Of a stretch of 64,000 nt of DNA, positions 34,671 through 43,526 are shown one piece after another. The stretch spans positions 2,418,001 through 2,482,000 of the forward strand of contig NZ_CP007014.1 in assembly GCF_000452705.1 (NCBI RefSeq), given 5' to 3'. Source of the DNA: Pseudomonas syringae CC1557 (GTDB lineage Bacteria; Pseudomonadota; Gammaproteobacteria; Pseudomonadales; Pseudomonadaceae). Within the stretch, counting starts at the first letter, position 1. Every line of letters begins with the position of its first letter. The notes beneath the pieces were generated by a model. The model saw only the letters and a program-made list of their open reading frames with translations. It ran no database searches and was not told the DNA's origin. Both the position numbers and the translations under genes were made by a program.

Positions 34671-36282
34671 GGGGCGCTGACGACACCGTTACAGAGACTG
34701 CACCGATGATCGTGACGCCCTGTGCATCGATATGAATGGCAGCCTGCTGCCCGTGCAAGGTCATTGCTTCGCCGCAAGCAATGTGCAGCCGCTGACCGTT
34801 TTCGAGCTGTAGGTCTCCGGTCGTTGTGACAAGTACGCCGTCGAGAGTGATGCAGGGTCTGGTGACGTCCTCTGGCTGTGGCAGTGCTGCGCAGATCACC
34901 GGACGGTCTGCGTTGTTGTCGAGGTAGCGGATCAATACGCGGGCGCCTGGTGCCAGTGTGTACGCCGTGTCGCAAGCGATTTGCACGTATGGCCAGCGCG
35001 GGCGCGAGTCGCCTTGGGACGAAGCCCGTTGCCAGTCGAAGCTGACCGGTCGATAACCCGGATGCTGCGCCCGGTCATCGGACGGGGGCATCAGCGTAGC
35101 CAAGTGAGTGTCGGTCATTGCAGGGCGCTGCCGCCTCAGCGACGGGCGAAACGGCATTGCCCAGGGTATGACGCTGAAGCAATTGCGGTAACCATTGCCG
35201 GGCATCGGATCAGTGTCGGTCAATACCGATTGTTCATCGGCAAGAATACGCAGGATGGCGAGTATGTCGTGCGGATTCAGTCCTCTGAGCACCCGCAACT
35301 GCCGAACGCTGTGGCTGACTTCAGTCAGCAGCCATTGATCGTTGAGCAGCCGCTCGGGGTGATCCAGCACCTGGATGATCTGCCCGCTGCGCAGTGCCGC
35401 GTGATTGCTTCGTCCCCTGATAGTGCGGCGTTCACAGCGCAGGCGCTCCAGCTTGCGTGCGCCGTGTTGCAGGAGCAGGGCCTGTTGATGAGTGCGCGGG
35501 CCCGCGTTGCCTCCGGATTCGAACGGTTGGTTGGCAGCAGGCGATTCGGGTTGCCGGGTGCGTGCCGGAAATAGAGGTGAGTCATCCTCGCCAAGGTACT
35601 CGGCATGTTGGCGCAGCGCGCTCTGCATCGACAGTGTTTCAGCCATATGCAGCAGTGTCGGCGGGCACGTGCCATCCTGTTGCGCATGCCCGAACCGGAT
35701 GGGCACCGGTTGCTGCGGAAAACTGGCCGGATCGTCTGAAAACACCAGGCGGTGACGTTCGGCATCATGCTCAAAGCGAAAGTGGATACCTTCTTCCTCG
35801 CACAGGCGTTGCAGCAGATGCAGATCGCTTTCGTCGTACTGAATGCACAGTGCTCGCGGGGGATACAGACCTGTCAGGCGGTCGAAGCGCTGAGCGTCGG
35901 CTTCTATGCCATGCGCCTCAAGCAACTGAGTAATCAGTTGTGGAACCGTGAGGTCCTGATAGACATGGCGCTGCTGTCGCCGGGCGAGCTTTTCCAGCGA
36001 CGGCATCAGCAGCAGATGGTAGAGGCTCAAGTGCTCACCCCTGTAGATAAGGCTGGCCTGGCTTATTCGCCCGTGGAACCCCTGATCGACCTGCCCAAAG
36101 CTCAGAAATGCGCCGTGTTCGAGCAGACTGTCGAGGTTGAGGTCAGGATCGCTGCCAACCAGTTTGATATCGAAGCGATACAGCTCATTGAGGGCGTCCA
36201 GGCCGTTGAAACTGATGACGCGCAGGTCTGCCTGGCAGTCGGCGATTGTCAGGGTGACTGGCGCTTGCTGGTCTTCGTACAT
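34657..36282 (-). CDS. Orphan VgrG-like type VI secretion tip protein
   Basis: A 541-residue protein, shorter than usual VgrG (650 or more). The gp27-like hub is clear: [37 protein letters not shown], and the characteristic [20 protein letters not shown] with RFEHD. A gp5-like region follows ([20 protein letters not shown]), then only a brief beta-rich tail ([17 protein letters not shown]). No hcp, effector or other T6SS gene is next to it, so it must work with a system elsewhere. Residues about 350-400 ([20 protein letters not shown]) look unlike standard VgrG, and it may be a diverged subfamily. Confidence 0.82.
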   Translation of the reverse strand: MYEDQQAPVTLTIADCQADLRVISFNGLDALNELYRFDIKLVGSDPDLNLDSLLEHGAFLSFGQVDQGFHGRISQASLIYRGEHLSLYHLLLMPSLEKLARRQQRHVYQDLTVPQLITQLLEAHGIEADAQRFDRLTGLYPPRALCIQYDESDLHLLQRLCEEEGIHFRFEHDAERHRLVFSDDPASFPQQPVPIRFGHAQQDGTCPPTLLHMAETLSMQSALRQHAEYLGEDDSPLFPARTRQPESPAANQPFESGGNAGPRTHQQALLLQHGARKLERLRCERRTIRGRSNHAALRSGQIIQVLDHPERLLNDQWLLTEVSHSVRQLRVLRGLNPHDILAILRILADEQSVLTDTDPMPGNGYRNCFSVIPWAMPFRPSLRRQRPAMTDTHLATLMPPSDDRAQHPGYRPVSFDWQRASSQGDSRPRWPYVQIACDTAYTLAPGARVLIRYLDNNADRPVICAALPQPEDVTRPCITLDGVLVTTTGDLQLENGQRLHIACGEAMTLHGQQAAIHIDAQGVTIIGAVSVTVSSAPLNNP

Positions 36283-36607
36283 CCGATGGCTCTCTCACCT
36301 TGAAATTCAGGGTGCGAAGGTTACGAAATACCGTTCCGGAAAAGCATTGCCGCCTGTTTTTTCGGAAAAGGACTACAAGCTATGGCGTGCCTGAGAGCGT
36401 TGCACCCCGGCGAATCAATCGCGATCCTGGCGAGTTCGTCAGGCAATGTGCCCAGCGGGGGTTTCATCTGTCGTGATCGCGTATAAAATGCGCCGCGCCG
36501 GACGGGGATATTGGCCGGCGACCATTTTTCAGCGTCTTGCCATTGCCGCGTTCTGCCTGTCTTGCAGGCGCAGGCCGCAAGGCGCCTATCGGATCAAGAG
36601 AGCAGAC

Positions 36608-37312
36608 ATGGGCGCACAGTGGAAGGTCAAGCATAAAGAAGCGGCAGCCAATGCCAAGGGACGCACGTTTGGCAAGCTGTCCAAGGAGATAATGATCGCG
36701 GCCCGCGCCGGGGCCGATCCGGACATGAACTCACGCCTGCGACTGGTCGTGGAGCAGGCCAAAAAGGCCTCCATGCCGCGTGAAACCCTGGAACGTGCCA
36801 TCAAAAAGGGTGCGGGTATGCTGGGCGAAAGCGTCAACTTCGAACGGCTGACCTACGAAGGCTTTGCCCCGCACCGTGTGCCGGTTATCGTCGAGTGCCT
36901 GACCGATAACATCAACCGTACGGTCTCCGAAATTCGCGTGTTGTTCCGCAAAGGCCAATTGGGCGCTGCGGGTTCGGTATCCTGGGATTTTCTGTATCAG
37001 GGCATGATCGAAGCGGTTTCTGCTTCACCGGACGCTGATGCAGACGAGGCGGCCATCGAGGCCGGTGCCCAGGACTGCGAACCGGGTGAAGAGGGTGCGA
37101 CACTGTTCCTGACCGAGCCTACCGACATGGACGCAGTCTGCAAAAAGCTCCCGGAATTCGGTTTCACGGTGCAATCGGCGCAACTGGGCTATCGCCCGAA
37201 AAGCACCGTGGACGGCCTGACCGAAGAGCAAATGGCCGAGGTCGAAGCGTTTCTTGAAGCCATCGACAATCACGACGACGTGCAGAACGTCTACGTCGGC
37301 CTGGCTGGCTGA
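36608..37312 (+). CDS. YebC/PmpR-family protein (YeeN-like)
   Basis: A 234-residue protein of the YebC/TACO1 family: [60 protein letters not shown] and [15 protein letters not shown]. Family members are transcription regulators or help ribosomes through proline-rich stretches. The sequence is of the shorter YeeN type rather than the ruvC-linked YebC. ATG 36608 gives the conserved N-terminus; the upstream part of the frame from 36446 is not conserved in character. Confidence 0.88.
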   Translation: MGAQWKVKHKEAAANAKGRTFGKLSKEIMIAARAGADPDMNSRLRLVVEQAKKASMPRETLERAIKKGAGMLGESVNFERLTYEGFAPHRVPVIVECLTDNINRTVSEIRVLFRKGQLGAAGSVSWDFLYQGMIEAVSASPDADADEAAIEAGAQDCEPGEEGATLFLTEPTDMDAVCKKLPEFGFTVQSAQLGYRPKSTVDGLTEEQMAEVEAFLEAIDNHDDVQNVYVGLAG

Positions 37313-37333
37313 TCCGCGCAGAGCTGGAGCGCT

Positions 37334-38638
37334 TTAAGCGCTCCATGCCTGTAGCGTTCGCAGAATCTCTTCAAGTGCCGGTCGGCGATGGCTTTCAGGT
37401 TGAATGCATCTGGCTTGAAGTGCCTGAAGGCCGTCGATCATGGCTGAGTGATGTGGGTGCTCATCACATCGCTCCAACAACTCCCCCAGCAGAATCCCGA
37501 AAGCCCGCGTCTCGATGCGCTCCAGCGCATGGCCTGCGGCCGATGACGGGTGGAAAGACGCTGCGCCGAAATCCCCCAGCAGGCAATTGCCGTCGTTCTG
37601 CCAGAGAATATTGTGCCCATACAGATCACCATGGGTGATGCCGCTGGCATGCAGGTGCGCAGTGACCGAAGCGATACCTGTGGCGAGGCGTAACAGCACC
37701 GGCAGCGAAAAGCGCGTATCGCTGGCGTAAACGTCGCGGCTGCACGACTCAAGGCTGGGGGGACCGGCCAGATTGCTGAAGTCGGGCGCAATCAGCTCCA
37801 TGACCAGGCCACTTTGCTGTGCGGGATGGCCGGTGATCTGCCCCAGCACCTCAATCAGATGTTCATGGTTGCCTGCGCTGATGCACGCGGCCATTTCATT
37901 GAGCGGCGAGCCGTCGCTGGTGACGCTGCCCTTGTACAGCTTGACGGCAACTGCCCGCTCTTCGGTTTCGTTGTGCCAGACCGCCTGCTGGATGATACCC
38001 GACGCACCTTCGCCCAGGCGCTGGCGCAGGCTCAGTTGTGGCCACGGAATCTGGCGGATCGGCGCTGCGGCATGTTCCGGGCACAGCGGATTGTCAGCAT
38101 AGGCAAGCCACGCCAGCGCAGGCAGGCGCAGCAGCCAGTCAGGCAGCTCGGTCAGCCGGTTGGCGGCGATACGGATCAGCTCCAGCTTGTGACAGGCGCC
38201 CAGGGTCGAAGGCAGGGCACTCAGCCGGTTGCCAGCGAGCATCAGCTTTTGCAGATCGGGACGGCGCCCCAGTTCGTCAGGCAGCGACTCGATCCGGTTA
38301 TCGGTCAGAATCAGCCAGCGCAGCCGGGGTGGCAGCGCTGCTGCACTGACCTGCTCGATGCGGTTGGCCTTGAAGCCGACGATGCGCAGGTTCTGGCAGC
38401 GACCGATGCTTTCCGGCAAATGTGTAAACAGATTGTCGGAGCCGAACAGTACTTGCAGGTGTGTGAGCCGATGAAGATCGTCGGGCAGGGAGGTTAACGC
38501 GTTACCACTGAGGTTGAGCACTTCCAGCGTGTCCGCCAGATCGAATATCTCTGGTGGAAACTCGCTCAGCGCGCAAGAGAGGTCCAGCCGTTTGATGCCT
38601 GCCAGTTTGCCGGCGCGTAAGTCTGCGAGGGTATGCAT
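37334..38638 (-). CDS. Leucine-rich-repeat protein kinase fusion
   Basis: A 434-residue two-part protein. Residues about 1-185 hold seven or so LRRs (LEVLNLSGNALTSLPDDLHR, LRWLILTDNRIESLPDELGR and others). Residues about 200-430 form a eukaryotic-type kinase: LGEGASGIIQQAV glycine loop, VAVKLYKG lysine, HGDLYGHNILW catalytic loop and LLGDFGAASF with the DFG. It has no signal peptide or membrane helix, so a cytosolic enzyme is expected. LRR plus kinase in one bacterial protein suggests protein-protein recognition coupled to phosphorylation. The partner is unknown. Confidence 0.88.
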   Translation of the reverse strand: MHTLADLRAGKLAGIKRLDLSCALSEFPPEIFDLADTLEVLNLSGNALTSLPDDLHRLTHLQVLFGSDNLFTHLPESIGRCQNLRIVGFKANRIEQVSAAALPPRLRWLILTDNRIESLPDELGRRPDLQKLMLAGNRLSALPSTLGACHKLELIRIAANRLTELPDWLLRLPALAWLAYADNPLCPEHAAAPIRQIPWPQLSLRQRLGEGASGIIQQAVWHNETEERAVAVKLYKGSVTSDGSPLNEMAACISAGNHEHLIEVLGQITGHPAQQSGLVMELIAPDFSNLAGPPSLESCSRDVYASDTRFSLPVLLRLATGIASVTAHLHASGITHGDLYGHNILWQNDGNCLLGDFGAASFHPSSAAGHALERIETRAFGILLGELLERCDEHPHHSAMIDGLQALQARCIQPESHRRPALEEILRTLQAWSA

Positions 38639-38714
38639 GAGTCGGTTCAGTCATTGATCGGACAAGGCGCGCATCATACGGGAGTTTCGCGTGCAGGCTG
38701 TTGCGAGCGATGCT

Positions 38715-39260
38715 TCAGCCCAGGCAGCGGTCCACCCATTGCTGCACGCGGTCGAGTGCAGGTGGGGACTCGGCGTACAGAATCCGGTAAATCATGGGTC
38801 CGACGATGGCGTCAATCATGTCGTCGGCTGTCGGCGCGAGTTCCCCGCGCTCGGCGGCGCGGTCAATGATGGTCTGCAACTGTTCACGTACCATCGCCGC
38901 GCATTTTCCGACACAACCGGCCGTGCTGGCGGCGACATCTCGCATCAGCGCCCGGCCGGGTGCCGAGGACATTTCGTCCAGGTACATTTCGCTCCAGCTC
39001 AGCAGGTCCTGACGCAGGCTGCCGTGATCCATCGGTGCCTCAGGACGCAGTCGTTCAAGGGCTGCATCGGCCAGCAACGTGGTCAGATCACCCCAGCGCC
39101 GGTAGATGGTCGACGGCGTGACCCCGGCCTGAGCCGCGATCATGGGCACACTGATGGCCGAGCGGTCATGTTCAAGCAACAGATCGCGGACGGCGCGGTG
39201 AATGGATTCCTGCACTCTGGCACTGCGGCCGCCGGTGCGTACTGCTTCTTTGATAGCCAT
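38715..39260 (-). CDS. TetR-family regulator of the divergent MFS gene
   Basis: A 181-residue repressor: helix-turn-helix RDLLLEHDRSAISVPMIAAQ AGVTPSTIYRRWGDLTTLL, with a C-terminal domain of the TetR_C_11-like kind. It is divergent from the MFS gene at 39369 across 108 bases. The TTTGCTTTAAGC and GGCTTTAAATTAAA stretches between them are where the operator should be. Confidence 0.87.
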   Translation of the reverse strand: MAIKEAVRTGGRSARVQESIHRAVRDLLLEHDRSAISVPMIAAQAGVTPSTIYRRWGDLTTLLADAALERLRPEAPMDHGSLRQDLLSWSEMYLDEMSSAPGRALMRDVAASTAGCVGKCAAMVREQLQTIIDRAAERGELAPTADDMIDAIVGPMIYRILYAESPPALDRVQQWVDRCLG

Positions 39261-39368
39261 ACGGCAGACCTTAACACAAAGTATTTGCTTTAAGCGGCAC
39301 TCAGTCGCACACTCCGCAAAAGCTAATTTTTGGCTTTAAATTAAATTGTTGCAGCGGGGAGTGTACCC

Positions 39369-40586
39369 ATGTCCGTTTCTTTGCAGAACCCGCAGCCTGA
39401 GGGGCGAGCACAAAGCCACCTCGGTTTCTTCGCCTTCACGACGCTGTGTTTCTTTGCCGCATCGAGTACGCCGACACCGCTCTATCACCTGTATCAGGAA
39501 GCGTGGGGGTTCTCTGCCGGTATGCTCACGCTGATTTTTGCCGTGTATGCGTTCAGCCTGCTGGCCGCATTGCTGACGGGCGGTTCGCTGTCTGACTACC
39601 TGGGTCGTCGCCCGGTGATTTTCGGCGCATTGCTGATGCAGATCGTCTCGATGCTGCTGTTCATTTTTGCCCGGGATATTACCTGGCTGATTGCCGCGCG
39701 CCTGTTGCAGGGTTTTGCCACCGGTCTTGCGGCCAGTGCGTTAGGCGCGGCCTTGCTGGACAGCGATCAGGTCAAAGGGCCAGTGATCAACAGTATTTCG
39801 CCGATGCTCGGCATGGCGGTCGGCGCACTGGGTACCGCGCTGCTGGTGCAATTCGCACCGTTGCCGCTGATGCTTGCCTACTGTTTCCTGCTGGCGGCCT
39901 TTGTGATTCAGGCCATTTATCTCGGTCGTGTCACAGAAACCGTAAGTCCTCAGCCAGGCGTATGGCGATCTCTCCGGCCATCGTTGCACGTCCCGCAGCA
40001 GGCGCGGCGTATGCTCTGGCTGGTGCTGCCGGTGGACATCGCCGCCTGGGCGCTGGGCGGCTTCTTTCTGTCCTTGAGCCCGTCTTTGTTGGTGGCGGCG
40101 ACCGGCTCGACCTCGCCGCTCAATGGCGGCCTTGCCGTCGCAGCGCTGACCCTCAGCGGCGCACTGGCCATTCTGCTCCTGCGCCAACGCGAGCCGGTAC
40201 TGGGTTTGTGGGTGGGCGCGAGCTTTCTGTCACTTGGGGTGTCAGTGATTCTGTTGGCGGTCAATCTGGGGTTGCTGTGGCTGTTCTTCGTCGGTGCCGT
40301 GGTGGCAGGCATCGGTTTCGGATCAAGCTTTCTGGGCGCGTTGCGGATGCTTATGCCAATGGCGCATGCCCATGAACGGGGAGGGTTGATGTCGGCATTT
40401 CTGGTGCTCAGTTACCTGGCGTTCTGCATACCGGCGTTGATCGCAGGCTACTGCGCGCACAGTGCAGGCCTGGTGATGACCAGCAATGTCTACGGAGCGG
40501 TGGTGATCATTCTGGCGCTGCTGGCACTGGCTGGGTTGATCGTGCGGCAGGTTGGCAGCGGTAAGGAAAAAAATGCCCACGCGTAA
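39369..40586 (+). CDS. MFS efflux transporter
   Basis: A 405-residue 12-helix major facilitator. It has the loop 2-3 signature GGSLSDYLGRRPVIFGALL with the conserved D-R-R-P, and ARLLQGFATGLAASALGAAL for helix 4. Drug/proton antiport is probable. Divergent from, and likely repressed by, the TetR gene. The 3' end carries the hairpin used as terminator by the M14 gene on the other strand. Confidence 0.88.
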   Translation: MSVSLQNPQPEGRAQSHLGFFAFTTLCFFAASSTPTPLYHLYQEAWGFSAGMLTLIFAVYAFSLLAALLTGGSLSDYLGRRPVIFGALLMQIVSMLLFIFARDITWLIAARLLQGFATGLAASALGAALLDSDQVKGPVINSISPMLGMAVGALGTALLVQFAPLPLMLAYCFLLAAFVIQAIYLGRVTETVSPQPGVWRSLRPSLHVPQQARRMLWLVLPVDIAAWALGGFFLSLSPSLLVAATGSTSPLNGGLAVAALTLSGALAILLLRQREPVLGLWVGASFLSLGVSVILLAVNLGLLWLFFVGAVVAGIGFGSSFLGALRMLMPMAHAHERGGLMSAFLVLSYLAFCIPALIAGYCAHSAGLVMTSNVYGAVVIILALLALAGLIVRQVGSGKEKNAHA

Positions 40587-40596
40587 GTGGGCATTT
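40567..40596 (-). terminator. Rho-independent terminator of the M14 gene, inside the MFS 3' end
   Basis: AAATGCCCAC (40571-40580) and GTGGGCATTT (40587-40596) form a 10-bp stem. On the minus strand it is followed by seven T (A-run at 40567-40573), an almost ideal terminator 25 bases after the carboxypeptidase stop. Confidence 0.85.
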
Positions 40597-40620
40597 GGGA
40601 TCGCCGTCGGTCAATAGCGC

Positions 40621-41757
40621 TTAGCGCAAATCGATAACCATCTCTGCCAGCACGCTCAGCACATCCTTGGCCAGTTGCGCGGAGCGCTTGCCTGACCAGC
40701 CTGTAACCGGGTCCGGTGCATTGTCGTGATCCTTGAAGGGCATCTCCAGGGTCAGCGACAGACATTTATAGCGCTCGCCGACCGCATTGGCCGCGAGATT
40801 CATGTTGGCCCGGCCTTTGGCGCTACGCGGGTATCCGTAGACGTTCTGGAAGTCCACGGTGACTTCGCCCAGACGGCGGCGAAAGCGTTCTTCCAGCTGT
40901 TGCTGGTGGGGGGTGTAGCCCGGATTTCCTTCACAGGCAGCGGTGAATACGTACGGGATTTCTTCGTCGCCATGGACGTCGAGGAACATGTCGACGCCGT
41001 ACTTTTCCATCTGCTGTTTGACGAAGAACACTTCCGGCGTCTGCTCGGGTGTGCTGTCCTGCCAGGCGCGGTTGAGGTCCTTGCCGTTGGCGTTGGTGCG
41101 CAAGTGGCCGTGAAATGCACCGTCCGGGTTCATGTTGGGCACCAGATACAGGTCGGCGCGGGAGAGCAACGCTTGCAACGCTGCGTCATCCTGCTGCTGA
41201 AGGCGTTCGATCACGCCCTCCATGAACCATTCGGCCATGTGCTCGCCGGGATGTTGCTGCGCGATGATCCAGATCTTGCGCTTGCCCTCGGCACCATCAC
41301 CTTTGCGCAGCAGCTGAATATCCCGGCCTTCGACACTTTTACCGGTGGCCAGCAACTGCGCATCGGCTTTTTCCTGCGCCTGTCCGATCAGCCAGTCATG
41401 GCGCTCGCGGCTGTAGGGCTCGAAGTACGCAAACCAGACATGCGGCTGTTCAGGGGAAAGGCTGAAATTCAGCGCCTTGCCATCAAAGCTGGACGGCACG
41501 CGAAACCAGTTCTGATGGTCGTAGGACGCGACTGCGTTGTAGCCACTCCAGGCGCTGTTGAACGTGGATTCGCTGGCGTTGCTCAGGCTGAATGTGTGAG
41601 GCTCTCCGACGTTCAGGCCGTCGACCTTGAAGTGGAACCACTGAAAGTGCGCGCTTTGGGTATCCGGCCCTATGGCCAGGCTGATGCGCCTTGGGTCGCT
41701 GACATCCAGAACCTGGATATTACCGCTGTCGAAATCTGCGCTGATAGTGAGGGTCAC
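40621..41757 (-). CDS. M14-family zinc carboxypeptidase
   Basis: A 378-residue cytosolic-type carboxypeptidase, of the kind related to AGBL/CCP enzymes. An N-terminal beta domain (NSAWSGYNAVASYDHQNWFR, VWFAYFEPYSRERHDWL) precedes the peptidase. Zinc ligands: AQQHPGEHMAEW (HxxE) and FLDVHGDEEIPYV. Also MNPDGAFHGHLRTNANGKDL and the late catalytic Glu in LTLEMPFKDHD. GTG 41757 is chosen because AGGAAG lies before it; ATG 41781 is the alternative and has a poor RBS. The substrate is unknown. Confidence 0.85.
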   Translation of the reverse strand: MTLTISADFDSGNIQVLDVSDPRRISLAIGPDTQSAHFQWFHFKVDGLNVGEPHTFSLSNASESTFNSAWSGYNAVASYDHQNWFRVPSSFDGKALNFSLSPEQPHVWFAYFEPYSRERHDWLIGQAQEKADAQLLATGKSVEGRDIQLLRKGDGAEGKRKIWIIAQQHPGEHMAEWFMEGVIERLQQQDDAALQALLSRADLYLVPNMNPDGAFHGHLRTNANGKDLNRAWQDSTPEQTPEVFFVKQQMEKYGVDMFLDVHGDEEIPYVFTAACEGNPGYTPHQQQLEERFRRRLGEVTVDFQNVYGYPRSAKGRANMNLAANAVGERYKCLSLTLEMPFKDHDNAPDPVTGWSGKRSAQLAKDVLSVLAEMVIDLR

Positions 41758-41854
41758 GGTGGCTTCCTGTGTACGTAGCATTTCAGGCAGCTACTGTACA
41801 CCGATCACCCCTTGGCCCCGCGACGTAAAGTTCTCTGCAACGGTCATCCGGTGT

Positions 41855-42388
41855 TCAGGAAATCGCTTCGGCGGTGACCATCAGGCTGCACACGAACGCG
41901 GTCAACAGGCACCACGCAAGATAGGCGCGACGCTTGCGTCGATGCCAGCCTGACGCGCCGAGCAGCAAGGCAGGTGCCTGCAACTGGCGCCACACGCGCT
42001 CGCTGTTCTGAAACGCGGACAGGTGCGCGGCATCGGCGTCCAGCCAGTGACGAAACTCGATCCGCTCGCTGGCCGTTGCAGCAGGACTTTGCAGATGCAC
42101 GTACCAGCGACTGGCCTGATCCTGAACGGTACTGCTTTCACCGCTGGCGTAAACATGTGCCTTGCCCAGCGCGCGACACATGGCGCGCTCCACTCTGGTG
42201 ACCTCGACGTTCATGAACAGGGCGATGTCTGCATAGGGCAAGCCGTCGACACGGCTGAGCAGGAATATTTGCAACGTGCGGTGCGACAGCGTGCGCAGCC
42301 TGTTGCTGAGCTCGACCGTTTCCAGCGTCGGTTGCGGATGGGGCAGGCGGGCTGGCAGATGCAAGGAAGATGAGAGCTGATTACTCAT
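41855..42388 (-). CDS. Sigma region-4 / FecR N-terminal (DUF4880) fusion protein
   Basis: A 177-residue protein. Residues about 25-80 (SNRLRTLSHRTLQIFLLSRV, then GLPYADIALFMNVEVTRVERAMCRALG) look like region 4 of a FecI-type ECF sigma factor, with no region 2 before it. Residues about 90-140 (QASRWYVHLQSPAATASERI EFRHWLDADAAHLSAFQNSE) are the DUF4880 domain found at the FecR N-terminus. A single membrane helix (AYLAWCLLTAFVCSLMV) ends it, with no periplasmic sensor domain. A Fur-box candidate lies 67 bases upstream. It could be an iron-controlled, membrane-tethered modulator of sigma/anti-sigma pairs, or a relic of a fecI-fecR locus. Confidence 0.75.
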   Translation of the reverse strand: MSNQLSSSLHLPARLPHPQPTLETVELSNRLRTLSHRTLQIFLLSRVDGLPYADIALFMNVEVTRVERAMCRALGKAHVYASGESSTVQDQASRWYVHLQSPAATASERIEFRHWLDADAAHLSAFQNSERVWRQLQAPALLLGASGWHRRKRRAYLAWCLLTAFVCSLMVTAEAIS

Positions 42389-42454
42389 GGTGTATCGCTC
42401 GCTGATCTTTCATGAAGGTCGTGGCTCGTTTCGTCCGTGTACAGAGTAGACTAA

Positions 42455-42473
42455 AAAATAGAGAATCATTCTC
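42455..42473. promoter_or_regulatory. Fur-box candidate upstream of the sigma/FecR fusion gene
   Basis: The segment including GAGAATCATTCTC matches the 19-bp Fur consensus at 13 positions and is itself a 13-base palindrome. It lies 67 bases upstream of the fusion gene start on the minus strand. Confidence 0.65.
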
Positions 42474-42652
42474 AAGTGGAAAATCACTGCATTTACTTTT
42501 TATGTGTCGACTTCGGCTGCTTTTGGCCGTAAATCATGACCCCGATCAAGCTCTGGTTTGCTATGATTCGCGCCATCGCTACACAGCAAGTGGTTTATAG
42601 CAACACCCCAGACTTCATTAGCCTGAAGCAGCGAAACCAAAAGAAAGAACCA

Positions 42653-42764
42653 AAAAAAGACCCGGCTAAAAAGCCGGGTCAAAAACCGTGATTAGCCTGA
42701 TGAGGAGATAATCAGGAAGCCGACCTAAGACTTCCTGGTTACCCGGCGGTTCTCGCGAACCGCT
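42653..42764 (-). ncRNA. prrF: PrrF-like iron-responsive small RNA
   Basis: On the minus strand a region of about 110 bases runs from just after a Fur box to a strong terminator. The 5' part has the hairpin GGTTCGCGAGAACC and GGGTAACCAGGAAGTC. The middle has the single-stranded CTGATTATCTCCTCATCAGG, which contains an anti-Shine-Dalgarno CTCC. The end is GACCCGGCT-TTTT-AGCCGGGTC (42659-42680) followed by seven T. Length, Fur control and order match the PrrF RNAs of Pseudomonas, which repress iron-using proteins when iron is scarce. A promoter TTGATT-16-TATTAT can be read across the Fur box. Confidence 0.85.
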
Positions 42765-42766
42765 GA

Positions 42767-42785
42767 AGCAATAATAATCATTATC
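42767..42785. promoter_or_regulatory. Fur box of the PrrF-like sRNA
   Basis: AGCAATAATAATCATTATC agrees with the Fur consensus at 15 of 19 positions. It overlaps the inferred minus-strand -10 (TATTAT), so iron-loaded Fur would block the sRNA promoter. Confidence 0.85.
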
Positions 42786-42827
42786 ATTTGAAAATCAAAT
42801 GTTTTTATTGCCCTCATCGAAATAAAT

Positions 42828-42854
42828 AATCCGCCAGCGCACGCCTGGCGGATT
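42828..42854 (-). terminator. Terminator of the Lrp gene
   Basis: AATCCGCCAG (42828-42837) pairs with CTGGCGGATT (42845-42854). On the minus strand the stem follows the Lrp stop by 30 bases and is trailed by ATTTATTT. Confidence 0.75.
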
Positions 42855-42884
42855 ATCCCTCCTGCAGCAGCCTCCGATACTCGT

Positions 42885-43352
42885 CTATTCCAACGGCAAT
42901 TCCGTGGTGCGCTTTACCGTGCTCATGGCGATATTGGAGTGGGCTTCATGCACGTGAGGCAGTTGCAGCAAGTGGTCGCGCAGAAAGCGTTCATAGCTGG
43001 CGATATCCTGCGCTACCACCTTGAGCATGAAATCCATCCCGCCCGCCATGGTGTAGCACTCCAGCACTTCAGGGTGGCCGATGATCGCCTCCTCGAATTC
43101 GGCGAGATAGCGCCGGCCGTGACCTGACAGCTTGACCTCGACAAACACCGTCATGCTCAGACCAAGCTTCTGCGTACTCAGCAGGGCGACGGTGCGCTCG
43201 ATGACACCCTCTTCCTGAAGCCGGTGAATGCGCCTCCAGCAAGGCGATTGCGACAGCTCGACACGCTCGGCGATTTCTGCTGCGGACAAATTAGCGTCGT
43301 GTTGCAGCAAACGAAGGATCTTGCGATCGATGGGGCTCAATTTGGGCTGCAT
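42885..43352 (-). CDS. Lrp/AsnC-family regulator
   Basis: A 155-residue protein with the AsnC helix-turn-helix (LSPIDRKILRLLQHDANLSA AEIAERVELSQSPCWRRIHRL) and the RAM/ligand domain (LECYTMAGGMDFMLKVVAQD). It is divergent from the indolepyruvate oxidoreductase, and homologous pairs suggest that it senses an amino acid and controls that enzyme (inference). Confidence 0.9.
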   Translation of the reverse strand: MQPKLSPIDRKILRLLQHDANLSAAEIAERVELSQSPCWRRIHRLQEEGVIERTVALLSTQKLGLSMTVFVEVKLSGHGRRYLAEFEEAIIGHPEVLECYTMAGGMDFMLKVVAQDIASYERFLRDHLLQLPHVHEAHSNIAMSTVKRTTELPLE

Positions 43353-43526
43353 GAATTGACCTTGTTTTTTGTTATGGCCGAAAAAAGCATGCTCAATATC
43401 AGCAGATTTGCGCGCATTTAGAAAGAAAAAGCCGCCTTGCTACAGGCAGTCTAATGCCAAGGCTGCCGGGCTGGACCGTCCCGGTGCAAAGACCTGACCC
43501 ACTATAAGAACAAGAGAGGTACCCGC

